Assembly (NCBI RefSeq): GCF_007109405.1
Contig: NZ_VJOY01000005.1
Span: 189,921 to 253,920 of the forward strand
Length of the DNA stretch: 64,000 nucleotides
Direction: 5' to 3'
From: Pseudomonas mangiferae
Lineage (GTDB): Bacteria > Pseudomonadota > Gammaproteobacteria > Pseudomonadales > Pseudomonadaceae
Shown here piece after piece: positions 54,466 to 63,878 of the stretch. Position 1 is the first letter of the stretch, and every line of letters begins with the position of its first letter. A program made the position numbers and the translations under genes. The notes under the pieces are model-generated. The model saw only the letters and a list, made by a program, of their open reading frames with translations. It did no database searches and was not told where the DNA came from.

Positions 54466-57036
54466 ATGCCTTACCAGACTCCCTCCGCATCGCCCGCGCC
54501 GGGGCCGAGCGAGCCGATCATCGGCCACGGCCCCATGGCCGACCTGATCCGCGGCCGCGACTGGAGCACCAGCCCCCTCGGCCCGATCGGCGACTGGTCG
54601 CCGATCCTCAAGGCAATCCTCGGCGTCGGGCTGAATTGCAGCTTTCCCGTGTGCATCTACTGGGGCGAGGATTTCCACCTGCTGTACAACGACGCCTGGA
54701 GCGCCATCCCCGGCGACAAGCATCCCTGGGCCCTGGGGCGCCCGGCGCGGGAGGCCTGGTCGGACATCTGGCCGATCATCCAGCCGATGTTCGAGGGCAT
54801 CATGCGCACCGGGGCGGCGGTACACACCGAGGACGGCATGCTGCCGATGCAACGCCTCGGCTACGTCGAGGAGTGCTACTTCAACTACAACGTCAGCCCC
54901 ATCCCCGGCGTCGACGGTCGCCCGGTGGGGCTCTACAACACGGTGATCGAGACCACCACCAAGGTCCTCGGCGCGCGCCGCGCCCACCTGCTGGCGACCC
55001 TGGCGGAGGCTGGCGCTCAGAGCGAAACGGTGGACGACTTCTGCCAGCGGGCGCAGCCGCTGCTGGCGAGCGCTCCGGCGGACCTGCCGTTCGCCCTGCT
55101 CTACCTGGTGGACCCGCGGCAACCCGGCCGCCTGCAACGCGTGGTCGCCAGCGGCCTGCCGGGCGACCACCCCCTGGCACCGGAGATCATCGCGCCGGGC
55201 GATGCCTCGTCCTGGCCCCTGGCCGAGACCCAGACCCGCACCGGCCACACCTGCACCGACCTGGCCCAGCGCGCGCCGGGGCTGGTCCTGCCGCCCTGGC
55301 CGGAGCCCGTGCACAGCGTGCAGATCCAGCCGCTCCACGAAGCCCGGGGTGGCGCCACGCCCATGGGCTACCTGGTGGCCGGCGTCAGCCCTCGGCGCGC
55401 CCTGGACGGCGCCTACCGGACCTTCCTCGCCAGCCTCGCCGACAGCCTGGCCCTGGGCGTCGTTCAGGCCCGTGCCCAGGAGGACAGCCGCCTGCGCACC
55501 GCCGCCCTGGAACAGCGCATCGAATTGCGCACCCAGGAACGCGACCGCCTGTGGAGCCTCAGCCAGGACCTGTTGTGCGTGGCCAGTCCGGAGGGCGTGC
55601 TGCTGAGCATCAACCCGGCCTGGGAAGACACCCTCGGCTGGAGCGAGGCCGAACTGGTGGGGCGCACCGTGCACTGGCTGGTGCACCCCGACGACCTGGA
55701 GCGCACCGAGCGCGAGCGCCGCAGCCTCGCCGAGGGCGTGCGCACCCGGCCCTTTGAGAACCGCCTGCGCGACAAGCACGGCCAGTACCGCTGGCTGGCC
55801 TGGCGCAGCACGCCGGGCGACCGCTACATCTACAGCAACGCCCGCGACGTCAGCGAGGAAAAGCGCACCCAGGACGCCCTCAAGCACGCCGAGGAAGTGC
55901 TGAACCAGGCCCAGAATATGGAAGCCCTCGGCCAGTTGACCGGAGGCATCGCCCACGACTTCAACAACCTGCTGGCCGGGGTCATCGGCAGCCTGGAACT
56001 GATCCGTCGCAAGCTGCCGCCGGCCGCCCGCGCCGACGTGGAGCGGCTGCTGGACGCGGCCAGCGTATCGGCCAACCGGGGCGCCGCGCTGACCCACAAC
56101 CTGGTGGCCTTCGCCCGCCGCCAGACCCTGGCGCTGGCCACGGTGGACCTGAACGAGCTGGTCCGCACTCAGGAGGACGGCCTGCGCCGCCTGCTCGGGC
56201 CGCGCACCGCCCTGGTCACCCGGCTGGCCGCCGACCTGTGGCCGACCCGCAGCGACCCGCACCAGTTGCTGCGGGTACTACAACACCTGATCGAGAACGC
56301 CCGGGACGCCATGCCCGGCGGCGGCCGTCTGCTGCTGGAAACCGCCAACCTGAGGGTGCCCCAAGATGCCCCGCCCCAGGAGGACGCACCGCCCCCGGGC
56401 GATTACGTCCTGTGCAAAGTGTGCGACAGTGGCAGCGGCATGAGCGCCGACACCCTCGCCCACGCCTTCGAGCCGTTCTTCACCACCAAGACCATCGGCC
56501 AAGGCACCGGCCTGGGGCTGTCCATGGTCCACGGTTTCGTCAAGCAGACCGGCGGACACATCCGTATCCATAGCGAAGCGGGCCAGGGAACCCGCGTCGC
56601 CCTCTACCTGCCCAGGGACACCACCATGCAAGAACGCAACGACACACCCGACAGCGCCCCCGCCGCCGACGGCTCGGTCAAGACCATCCTGGTGGTGGAG
56701 GATGCCGACATCGTGCGCATGCTCACCGTCGAGGTCCTGGAAGACCTCGGCTACACCGTGCTGCAGGCGGCCGACGCCCAGGAAGCCCTGCCGATCCTTC
56801 AGGGCCCGCAACCTCTGGACCTGTTGATGACCGACATCGGCCTGCCGGGCATGAACGGCCAGCAACTGGCCCAGGCCGCACGCCAGGCGCGCCCGGACCT
56901 TCCGGTGCTGTTCGCCAGCGGCTACGCGGAGATCGCCGACATCGACGGGCAACTGCTCACCGGCGGCATGGAGATGATCGCCAAGCCGTTCAGCATCGAC
57001 CTGCTGCGGGAGAAGGTCAGCGGCATGCTGGCCTGA
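54466..57036 (+). CDS. Hybrid histidine kinase PAS-GAF-PAS-HisKA-HATPase-REC
   Basis: This 856-residue soluble kinase has an N-terminal PAS-like domain (about 45-165, [20 protein letters not shown]), a GAF-like region (about 175-340), a PAS domain (about 365-475), HisKA with H497 ([11 protein letters not shown]), HATPase ([14 protein letters not shown]) and a C-terminal receiver ([18 protein letters not shown]). HDFNN-type HisKA is typical of kinases that pass phosphate to their own receiver. It is divergent from the CHASE3 kinase with a 301-base gap (54165-54465) in which I see no other gene. Confidence 0.92.
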   Translation: MPYQTPSASPAPGPSEPIIGHGPMADLIRGRDWSTSPLGPIGDWSPILKAILGVGLNCSFPVCIYWGEDFHLLYNDAWSAIPGDKHPWALGRPAREAWSDIWPIIQPMFEGIMRTGAAVHTEDGMLPMQRLGYVEECYFNYNVSPIPGVDGRPVGLYNTVIETTTKVLGARRAHLLATLAEAGAQSETVDDFCQRAQPLLASAPADLPFALLYLVDPRQPGRLQRVVASGLPGDHPLAPEIIAPGDASSWPLAETQTRTGHTCTDLAQRAPGLVLPPWPEPVHSVQIQPLHEARGGATPMGYLVAGVSPRRALDGAYRTFLASLADSLALGVVQARAQEDSRLRTAALEQRIELRTQERDRLWSLSQDLLCVASPEGVLLSINPAWEDTLGWSEAELVGRTVHWLVHPDDLERTERERRSLAEGVRTRPFENRLRDKHGQYRWLAWRSTPGDRYIYSNARDVSEEKRTQDALKHAEEVLNQAQNMEALGQLTGGIAHDFNNLLAGVIGSLELIRRKLPPAARADVERLLDAASVSANRGAALTHNLVAFARRQTLALATVDLNELVRTQEDGLRRLLGPRTALVTRLAADLWPTRSDPHQLLRVLQHLIENARDAMPGGGRLLLETANLRVPQDAPPQEDAPPPGDYVLCKVCDSGSGMSADTLAHAFEPFFTTKTIGQGTGLGLSMVHGFVKQTGGHIRIHSEAGQGTRVALYLPRDTTMQERNDTPDSAPAADGSVKTILVVEDADIVRMLTVEVLEDLGYTVLQAADAQEALPILQGPQPLDLLMTDIGLPGMNGQQLAQAARQARPDLPVLFASGYAEIADIDGQLLTGGMEMIAKPFSIDLLREKVSGMLA

Positions 57037-57182
57037 CCGCGGAGGGCCGCCGGCGCGCCGCCGAGGCGGCCCCGGCATGGCCCGGGAACGGCGTCAAACG
57101 GGCGTTCTTGTGGTTACGCGACAGCGCGCTGCGCCGATGCGACACATTGCCATCACGGTCCGCGCCGGCCGCCGCGGTGCGC

Positions 57183-57212
57183 TTGGCGCCCCACAGAACG
57201 CTGTGCTAGGTT
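57183..57212 (+). promoter_or_regulatory. Putative promoter of the amino-acid ABC operon
   Basis: TTGGCG and TAGGTT hexamers are separated by 18 bases and lie about 60 bases upstream of the first ABC gene. It is a plausible but imperfect sigma70 promoter. Confidence 0.35.
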
Positions 57213-57272
57213 GCCCTCGCCAGGACGGCCACGAAGCAGACGGAGCGCATTCGAATAATAAGAGGTATCCCC

Positions 57273-58046
57273 ATGGCCGAGGCCACGCCCGCGCTGGAAA
57301 TCCGCAACCTGCACAAACGCTACGGCGACCTCGAAGTGCTCAAGGGCATCTCCCTCACCGCCCGCGACGGCGACGTCATTTCCATCCTCGGCTCCTCCGG
57401 CTCCGGCAAATCCACCTTCCTGCGCTGCATCAACCTGCTGGAGAACCCGCACCAGGGCCAGATCATCGTGGCCGGCGAGGAACTCAAGCTCAAGGCGGCG
57501 AAGGACGGCGAGCTGGTCGCCCGGGACAACCGCCAGATCAATCGCCTGCGCAGCGAGATCGGCTTCGTCTTCCAGAACTTCAACCTCTGGCCCCACATGA
57601 CGGTGCTGGACAACATCATCGAGGCGCCGCGCCGGGTGCACGGCCAGAGCCGCGCCGAGGCCACCGAAATCGCCGAGGCGCTGCTGGCCAAGGTCGGCAT
57701 CGCCGACAAGCGCCACGCCTACCCCGCCCACCTCTCCGGTGGCCAGCAGCAACGCGCGGCCATCGCCCGCACCCTGGCCATGCGCCCCAAGGTGATCCTG
57801 TTCGACGAGCCGACTTCGGCCCTCGACCCGGAAATGGTACAAGAAGTGCTTAACGTGATCCGCGCACTCGCCGAGGAAGGGCGCACCATGCTGCTGGTCA
57901 CCCATGAACTGAATTTCGCCCGCCAGGTATCCAGCGAAGTGGTGTTCCTGCACCAGGGCCTGGTGGAAGAACAGGGAACGCCCGAGCAGGTGTTCGAGAA
58001 CCCGCGATCGGCGCGCTGCAAACAATTCATGTCCAGCAATCGCTAA
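57273..58046 (+). CDS. Polar amino-acid ABC transporter ATP-binding protein
   Basis: This 257-residue ATPase of the HisP/GlnQ family has Walker A GSSGSGKST, Q-loop FVFQNFNLWPHMTVLDN, signature LSGGQQQRAAIAR, Walker B VILFDEPTSALDPE and switch H in LLVTHELNFAR. AGAGGT precedes the ATG. It opens a four-gene importer operon: ATPase, binding protein, two permeases. The same order occurs in the P. aeruginosa locus PA5152-PA5155. Confidence 0.95.
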   Translation: MAEATPALEIRNLHKRYGDLEVLKGISLTARDGDVISILGSSGSGKSTFLRCINLLENPHQGQIIVAGEELKLKAAKDGELVARDNRQINRLRSEIGFVFQNFNLWPHMTVLDNIIEAPRRVHGQSRAEATEIAEALLAKVGIADKRHAYPAHLSGGQQQRAAIARTLAMRPKVILFDEPTSALDPEMVQEVLNVIRALAEEGRTMLLVTHELNFARQVSSEVVFLHQGLVEEQGTPEQVFENPRSARCKQFMSSNR

Positions 58047-58061
58047 CGGAGCATCAATCCC

Positions 58062-58811
58062 ATGAAGAACTACAAGAAGATCCTGCTGGCCGCGGCCGCT
58101 TCCCTGGCGTTCGGCTCGTCCGCCTTCGCCGACACCCTGAAGATCGGCACCGAAGGCGCCTACCCGCCCTTCAACCTGATCGACGCCAGCGGCCAGGCCG
58201 GTGGCTTCGACGTGGAGATCGCCAAGGCCCTGTGCGCCAAGATGAAGACCGAGTGCGAGGTGGTCACCTCCGACTGGGACGGCATCATCCCGGCCCTCAA
58301 CGCGAAGAAATTCGACTTCATCGCCGCCTCCATGTCGGTGACCGAGGAGCGCAAGCAGGCGGTGGACTTCACCGACGCCTACTACACCAACAAGCTGCAG
58401 TTCATCGCGCCCAAGGCCAGTGACTTCAAGACCGACAAGGACAGCCTCAAAGGCAAGGTGATCGGCGCCCAGCGGGCCACCATCGCCGGCACCTGGCTGG
58501 AAGACAACATGGACGGCGTGGTGGACATCAAGCTCTACGACACCCAGGAAAACGCCTACCTCGACCTCGCCTCGGGCCGCGTCGACGGCGTACTGGCGGA
58601 CAAGTTCGTCAACTGGGAATGGCTCAAGAGCCCGGCCGGCAAGGACTTCGAATTCAAGGGCGACCCGGTGTTCGACAACGACAAGATCGCCATCGCAGTG
58701 CGCAAGGGCGACCCGCTGCGGGAGAAGCTGAACACCGCGCTCAAGGACATCATCGCCGACGGCACCTACAAGAAAATCAACGACAAGTACTTCCCGTTCA
58801 ACATCTATTGA
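58062..58811 (+). CDS. Polar amino-acid ABC transporter substrate-binding protein
   Basis: This 249-residue periplasmic protein has a signal peptide (ending SSAFA) and the family-3 binding fold: LKIGTEGAYPPFNLIDASGQ, GGFDVEIAKALCAKMKTECEVV and DGIIPALNAKKFDFIAASMSVTEERK. The two cysteines flanking KMKTE form the disulfide known in HisJ/LAO proteins, pointing to basic amino acids (Lys/Arg/Orn/His). The substrate is not proven. Confidence 0.93.
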   Translation: MKNYKKILLAAAASLAFGSSAFADTLKIGTEGAYPPFNLIDASGQAGGFDVEIAKALCAKMKTECEVVTSDWDGIIPALNAKKFDFIAASMSVTEERKQAVDFTDAYYTNKLQFIAPKASDFKTDKDSLKGKVIGAQRATIAGTWLEDNMDGVVDIKLYDTQENAYLDLASGRVDGVLADKFVNWEWLKSPAGKDFEFKGDPVFDNDKIAIAVRKGDPLREKLNTALKDIIADGTYKKINDKYFPFNIY

Positions 58812-58832
58812 TGTAGTCGCGGTCGTAGTCCG

Positions 58833-58857
58833 GCCGGCGCCCCACGGCGCCGGCTTT
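58833..58857 (+). terminator. Attenuating stem-loop after the binding-protein gene
   Basis: GCCGGCGCC-CCAC-GGCGCCGGC followed by TTT is a 9-bp GC stem between the binding-protein and permease genes. Such partial terminators commonly let the binding protein be made in excess over the permeases. Confidence 0.6.
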
Positions 58858-58885
58858 CCCCCCGCATGCCTGCAGTAGCCCACAG

Positions 58886-59581
58886 ATGACGTTCGATCTC
58901 CACGGATTCGGCCCCGCCCTGGCCGCCGGGACGCTCATGACCATCAAGCTCGCGCTGTCCGCGCTGAGCCTGGGTCTAGTGCTCGGCCTGCTCGGCGCGC
59001 TGGCCAAGACCTCCGCCGCCAAGCCGCTGCAATGGCTCGGCGGCCTGTATTCCACCCTGGTCCGCGGCGTGCCCGAGTTGCTCTGGGTGCTGCTGATCTA
59101 CTTCGGCACGGTCAATCTGATGCGCAGCCTGGGCGAGGCCATCGGTTATCCGCAGCTGGAACTGAGTGCCTTCGCCGCCGGCACCATCGCCCTCGGCCTG
59201 TGCTTCGGCGCCTACGCCACCGAGGTGTTCCGAGGCGCGATCCTGGCGATTCCCAAGGGCCACCGCGAGGCCGGCCAGGCGCTCGGGCTGTCGCGCCCGC
59301 GCATCCTCTGGCGGATCATCTTGCCGCAGATGTGGCGCATCGCCCTGCCCGGCCTGGGCAACCTGTTCATGATCCTGATGAAGGACACCGCGCTGGTCTC
59401 GGTGATCGGCCTGGAAGAGATCATGCGCCGCTCGCAGATCGCCGTGACGGCCAGCAAGGAGCCGTTCACCTTCTACATGGTCGCCGCCTTCATCTACCTC
59501 GGCCTGACCGTGGTCGCCATGACCGGCATGTACTTCCTCGAGCGCCGCGCCGCCCGCGGTTTCATCAGGAGCGCCGCATGA
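58886..59581 (+). CDS. Amino-acid ABC transporter permease (HisQ type)
   Basis: This 231-residue inner-membrane protein has about five hydrophobic segments and the EAA loop EAGQALGLSRPRILWRIILPQ, which docks on the ATPase. LVRGVPELLWVLLIYFGT is the conserved N-terminal motif. Its stop overlaps the next permease start as ATGA, so the heterodimeric permease is made in equal amounts. Confidence 0.94.
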   Translation: MTFDLHGFGPALAAGTLMTIKLALSALSLGLVLGLLGALAKTSAAKPLQWLGGLYSTLVRGVPELLWVLLIYFGTVNLMRSLGEAIGYPQLELSAFAAGTIALGLCFGAYATEVFRGAILAIPKGHREAGQALGLSRPRILWRIILPQMWRIALPGLGNLFMILMKDTALVSVIGLEEIMRRSQIAVTASKEPFTFYMVAAFIYLGLTVVAMTGMYFLERRAARGFIRSAA

Positions 59582-60267
59582 ACTGGGACGTCATCATCAA
59601 GTGGCTGCCGAAGCTGGCGGACGGCGCGCTGCTCACCCTGGAGCTGGTGGCCATCGCGGTGGTCGCCGGGCTGATCCTGGCGATCCCCATGGGCATCGCC
59701 CGCAGCTCGCGCAACTGGTACGTGCGCGCCGTGCCATACGCCTACATCTTCTTCTTCCGCGGCACCCCGCTGCTGGTGCAGCTGTTCCTGGTCTACTACG
59801 GCCTGGCGCAGTTCGACGCGGTGCGCAAGGGCATGCTCTGGCCCTACCTGCGCAACCCGTTCTGGTGCGCGGTCATCACCATGACCCTGCACACCGCCGC
59901 CTACATCGCGGAAATCCTGCGCGGCGCGATCCAGGCCATTCCCCGTGGCGAGATCGAGGCGGCCCGGGCGCTGGGCATGTCCCGCAGCCAGGCGCTGTTC
60001 TTCATCATCCTGCCGCGGGCCGCGCGCATCGGCCTGCCGGCCTACAGCAACGAAGTGATCCTGATGCTCAAGGCCAGCGCCCTGGCCAGCACCATCACCC
60101 TGCTGGAGCTGACCGGCATGGCGCGCACCATCATCGCCCGTACCTACCTGCCGGTGGAGATCTTCTTCGCCGCCGGGCTGTTCTACCTGGCGATCTCCTA
60201 CGGGCTGGTCCGCGCCTTCAAGCTCCTCGAGCGCTGGCTGCGGGTCGACGCCAGTCAGGGACGCTGA
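59578..60267 (+). CDS. Amino-acid ABC transporter permease (HisM type)
   Basis: This 229-residue inner-membrane permease pairs with the preceding one. It shows FFRGTPLLVQLFLVYYGL, AYIAEILRGAIQAIPRGE and the EAA loop EAARALGMSRSQALFFIILP. It ends the operon. Downstream are tandem 14-base near-repeats that begin within its last codons. Confidence 0.94.
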   Translation: MNWDVIIKWLPKLADGALLTLELVAIAVVAGLILAIPMGIARSSRNWYVRAVPYAYIFFFRGTPLLVQLFLVYYGLAQFDAVRKGMLWPYLRNPFWCAVITMTLHTAAYIAEILRGAIQAIPRGEIEAARALGMSRSQALFFIILPRAARIGLPAYSNEVILMLKASALASTITLLELTGMARTIIARTYLPVEIFFAAGLFYLAISYGLVRAFKLLERWLRVDASQGR

Positions 60268-60295
60268 GTCAGGGGCGCTGAGCCAGCAGCGCTGG
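60254..60295. repeat. Tandem 14-base near-repeats at the end of the permease gene
   Basis: GTCAGGGACGCTGA and GTCAGGGGCGCTGA are adjacent and differ by one base; a weaker third copy GCCAGCAGCGCTGG follows. The first carries the permease stop codon. Confidence 0.6.
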
Positions 60296-60396
60296 GCTGG
60301 GACGACGCCCGACCGGGGCGCCGAGGCCTCCACGAAAGGCCGCCGCGCCCTTCGCGCTATACTCGCTCTCCCTGCGCCACCGGTCCTCGTTCGTCC

Positions 60397-61611
60397 GTGA
60401 ACCCTTCCCTGCCCCTCCAGGGCCCGCACCTGCGGGTGCGCTTTCTCGCGCTGGACGCCTTCCTCCACGCTCACCAGGAGCTGTGGCGCCCCAAGCCCTT
60501 CACCACGCCGACCCTGCCCTGGGAAGCCCGGCATCCGGACCTGGCGCAGTGGCTGCGGGCGCGCGACCTGGCGGCGGCCGAGGCCGACCATGCCCGACCG
60601 GAACGCCTCACCGGCGCCCCGGCGCCCTACCCGGCCCTGGCCGCCGAGGCGGCAGCCCTCACGGCACTGGCCCCCTTCCCCCGGCAACCCACCCCGTCGC
60701 TGCCGAGCCGTTTCAACGTGGATGTCCCGGGTCGCAAGTGGCAGCAGATCGACGCCTTCGCCGCCAGCCTGCGCTTCACCGACCCGGTGCACCACTGGCT
60801 CGACTGGTGCGCCGGGAAAGGGCATCTGGGCCGGCGCCTGGCCCATGACGGCCATCCGCTGCGCTGCCTGGAACAGGACCCCGACCTGGTGCGGGAAGGC
60901 CAGCGCCTGAGTGATCGCCTGGGCCTGGAGGCCGAACACCTGCAGCAGGATGTGCTGGCCGAGGACGCAGCCCAGCGGCTCGACGCCCACCACACCCCGG
61001 TCGCCCTGCACGCCTGTGGCGACCTGCACCTGCGCCTGATGCGCCTGGCTGACGCCGCCGGCTGCGCCCGGTTGGCGCTGGCCCCCTGCTGCTACAACCG
61101 CACCGAAGCCTCGGCGTACCAGCCGCTTTCCCAGGCTGGCCGCGAAGCCGCCCTGGCCCTCGACCGCGAGGACCTGCGCCTGGCCATCAGCGAGACCGTC
61201 ACCGCCGGCGCCCGGGTGCGCCGCCAGCGCGACCGCTCCATGGCCCACCGCCTGGGCTTCGACCTGCTGCAGCGGCACCTGCGCAGCGAGGACCACTACC
61301 TGCCCACCCCCTCCCTGCCCGGTACCTGGCTGGAGCGCCCCTTCGCCGAACAGGCCGTCGCCCTGGCCAACGGCCGCCTCGACCTGCCCGCCACCCTCGA
61401 CTGGGCCCACTGGGAAACCGCCGGCTGGCGACGCCTGGCCGAGGTCCGTAACCTGGAACTGCTGCGCGGCCTGTTCCGCCGCCCCCTGGAACTCTGGCTG
61501 GTGCTGGACCGCGCTCTGTACCTGGAAGACCGCGGCTACCGCGTACAGGTCGGCCCCTTCTGCGATCAGAACCTCACGCCGCGCAACCTGCTGATCGTCG
61601 CCGAGCGCTGA
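60397..61611 (+). CDS. SAM-dependent methyltransferase (Methyltransf_32/GSTCD-like)
   Basis: This 404-residue protein has the SAM loop WLDWCAGKGHLGRRLA near residue 140, LHACGDLHLRLMRLA near 205 and the PCCYNRTE motif near 230. That combination marks the family of presumed RNA methyltransferases related to the GSTCD methyltransferase domain. The substrate is unknown. The start is a GTG; a TATACT -10-like element lies at 60358. It is single in its unit. Confidence 0.85.
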   Translation: MNPSLPLQGPHLRVRFLALDAFLHAHQELWRPKPFTTPTLPWEARHPDLAQWLRARDLAAAEADHARPERLTGAPAPYPALAAEAAALTALAPFPRQPTPSLPSRFNVDVPGRKWQQIDAFAASLRFTDPVHHWLDWCAGKGHLGRRLAHDGHPLRCLEQDPDLVREGQRLSDRLGLEAEHLQQDVLAEDAAQRLDAHHTPVALHACGDLHLRLMRLADAAGCARLALAPCCYNRTEASAYQPLSQAGREAALALDREDLRLAISETVTAGARVRRQRDRSMAHRLGFDLLQRHLRSEDHYLPTPSLPGTWLERPFAEQAVALANGRLDLPATLDWAHWETAGWRRLAEVRNLELLRGLFRRPLELWLVLDRALYLEDRGYRVQVGPFCDQNLTPRNLLIVAER

Positions 61612-61774
61612 GCCTCGGGGACCCTGGGCGTACGAAGCCGGGGGAAGAGAGAGTTATCCGCCTGCGGCTTCGCCGTTCAGACGGTCGATGACTTTTAAAG
61701 CCGACAATGAAGGCGCCTCGCCCGCCCACCGCCCCAACCATGGCCTCAACCGTATTCCTCAAACGCATCAACAG

Positions 61775-61802
61775 TTTACTCGCCGAGCCAGATGGCTATA
61801 AT
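61775..61802 (+). promoter_or_regulatory. Sigma70 promoter of tRNA-Thr
   Basis: TTTACT and a perfect TATAAT are separated by 16 bases and end 12 bases before the mature tRNA 5' end. The rest of 61612-61774 holds no feature I can support. Confidence 0.75.
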
Positions 61803-61814
61803 GCTGCCCTCCCC

Positions 61815-61890
<76 letters not shown>

Positions 61891-61938
61891 TTCAAGGTTC
61901 TATAGAAAGCTTTCAAAATCTCTGGAACCCCCGAAAAA

Positions 61939-61960
61939 CCCGCCTTCTGGCGGGTTTTTT
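61939..61960 (+). terminator. Intrinsic terminator of tRNA-Thr
   Basis: CCCGCC-TTCT-GGCGGG followed by six T residues, with an A-run before it, 49 bases past the tRNA 3' end. Confidence 0.88.
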
Positions 61961-62001
61961 CGTTTTGGCGTTCCGTCGGATTCCGAGGGTAGCCAGCGCT
62001 A

Positions 62002-62055
62002 ATAAGGGTAGTTTTAAGGATAGAGGTCCGTTTCGATATTGGAGACTACCCTTAT
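62002..62055. repeat. 10-bp inverted repeat around the integrase start
   Basis: ATAAGGGTAG (62002-62011) and its complement CTACCCTTAT (62046-62055) flank 34 bases, and the right arm runs into the integrase ATG. TACCCTTAT recurs at 62689 and 62932 inside the gene, both times extended to TACCCTTATCGC. It may be an operator or integrase arm-site. Confidence 0.6.
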
Positions 62056-63374
62056 GGCCCGCACCACTGCCCCGCTTACAGACACCGCCTGTCGCACGGC
62101 AAAGCCCAGAGAGCGCGAGTACAAGCTCTTCGACGGCGACGGTCTTTACCTGCTTGTGCAACCCAACGGCCGCAAAGGCTGGCGGCTCAGGTACGTGAAA
62201 CCCGATGGCCGCGAGGGCCTGACCGCCCTCGGCAGCTATCCGGTGGTCGGGCTGGGCGACGCACGCCGCAAGCGCTTCGAGATCAAGCAGCAGCTCGCAA
62301 ACGGCATAGATCCCATCCAGTACAAGCAACAAACCAAGACCCAGGCCGTTATCAACGGCCGCACCTTTGAAAGCGTTGCGCTCGACTGGCACACGAGCAT
62401 GGTGCCCAAGTGGGCGCCCGGCCACGCCAAAACAGTGCTCAGCCGCTTGAAGACTCACGTATTCCCTTTGATCGGTGCCAGAGCAATCGTTGAGTTGGAC
62501 ACCCACGACCTCATGCAGCCACTTGAAGCCGTGACGAAGCGCGGCACCATCGACGTGGCGCTCAGGATCAAGAACTACCTGCAAAGCATCATGCGTGAAG
62601 CCAAACGACTGCGACTAAATCACAGCGAACCCGGCTCATGACCTCGATGGCTCGATCAAGACACCACGGGTAACTCACAGACCCGCACTACCCTTATCGC
62701 GGCTGCCAGAGCTACTGGCATGCATCGAGGACTACAGAGGTCGCCCGCTTACGCGCCTCACGGTGATGCTGTCGCTGCATGTATTCGTACGCTCCAGTGA
62801 ACTGCGCTTCGCCCGCTGGAACGAATTCGACCTCAAACGCGGAATTTGGGAAATCCCCGACACCCGCCCGGCGCTGGACGGCGTGCCGTTTTCCACAAGA
62901 GGTACGAAGATGGCCGGGGACATTCACGTTGTACCCTTATCGCCGCAAGCAGTGGCCTTGCTTGAGCAGATCCACGCGATCACCGGCAAGTTCGAGCTGG
63001 TGTTCGCGGGGGATGCCAAGCCGTGGAAACCGATGTCCGAGAACACGGTGAATGCCGCGCTCAGGACGATGGGCTACGACACCAAGGTGGATATCTGCGG
63101 CCACGGGTTCCGGGCCATGGCGTGCAGTGCGCTGGTCGAGTCTGGCCTATGGTCGGAGACGGCTATCGAACGGCAGATGAGCCACAAGGAACGTAACAAC
63201 GTGCGCGCCGCCTATACCCACAAGGCCGAGTTCCTCGAAGAACGCCGGATGATCATGACCTGGTGGAGCCGGTTTTTGGAGGCGAACCGCGAGGACCATG
63301 TGACGCCGCATGAGTTTGCCAAGCAGACGGGCGAGAACGTCACGCGGCTTCGCAGTGCCAAGAGGGCCGAGTAA
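62054..63374 (+). pseudogene. P4-type tyrosine integrase, frameshifted
   Basis: Two reading frames together form one integrase of about 439 residues. The first (62054-62641) has the N-terminal arm-binding DUF4102 domain (LTDTACRTAKPREREYKLFD) and the start of the core-binding domain. The second (open from about 62619) has the catalytic domain: Arg in FVRSSELRFARW, HGFRAMA, MSHKERNNVR and the nucleophile region AAYTHK. Removing one A from the AAA at 62617-62619 joins them, giving RLRLITANPAHDLDGSIK. It is probably inactive, or the extra base is a sequencing error. Confidence 0.88.
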
Positions 63375-63407
63375 CCCGCCGCACCACCACCTCAACTCGC
63401 TGTGAAG

Positions 63408-63610
63408 TTACCCACAGCACCGCATGAAGCTCCTCCGCGCGGGTCCTTTCAAACGGGGCTGCAAAGCCGCCCCGTTTGAAAGGACCATACCTAAGAAAAA
63501 ACTGCTGGCACAGCTTACGTCTGTGGAAAACCACTGATGTCCACCGGGGGATAGTTTATCCACAGGCGCTAAATCCCTGATATCGCGCTGCTTGACGAAT
63601 ATTGTCCACA
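63408..63610. other. Cluster of DnaA-box-like 9-mers
   Basis: TTATCCACA (63556-63564) is a perfect strong DnaA box. TTTTCCACA on the minus strand (63522-63530) fits TTWTNCACA. TTACCCACA (63408-63416) and TTGTCCACA (63602-63610) are one-base variants. Such a cluster occurs at replication origins of plasmids and some integrative elements. No obvious AT-rich unwinding region is seen. Confidence 0.4.
63442..63486. repeat. 18-bp perfect inverted repeat
   Basis: GGTCCTTTCAAACGGGGC (63442-63459) and its exact complement (63469-63486) flank nine bases. The inner GC-AAA-GC can also pair. The stem has no T-run and is longer than needed for termination. Confidence 0.9.
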
Positions 63611-63844
63611 AGCGTAGACCGGGAGTCGCAAGAGCTGTCGATGCAGCACCCCAGGTGACCTGAACCTTGGAGGTCACGCCGCTCCCGCGGTGGTTCACCC
63701 GCAAGTACGATTCGCGTCCGGCAGCTCGTACGGTCACTACCCATGTGATGGATGCCACCTCAATATCGTTGCCCCTGCGGCAACCACCCTACCCATCTGC
63801 TCAGCAGCAACTTATCCGCTTGGCCATTTCGCGTGCGCCAACCT

Positions 63845-63878
63845 GCGCCCGTCTCTTTCACCGGAAAGAGACGGGCGC
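63845..63878. repeat. 15-bp perfect inverted repeat with tetraloop
   Basis: GCGCCCGTCTCTTTC (63845-63859) and its exact complement (63864-63878) flank ACCG. The tail is not T-rich, so it is not a standard terminator. Confidence 0.9.

Noticed and set aside
60380..60394. AlgR-box-like TCGTTCGTCC before the methyltransferase
   Set aside because: Only a partial match to CCGTTCGTC and it lies immediately before the start codon; single weak site.
63408..63758. 116-residue minus-strand frame in the last kilobase
   Set aside because: No ribosome site, no domain, and it spans the hairpin and DnaA-like sites.
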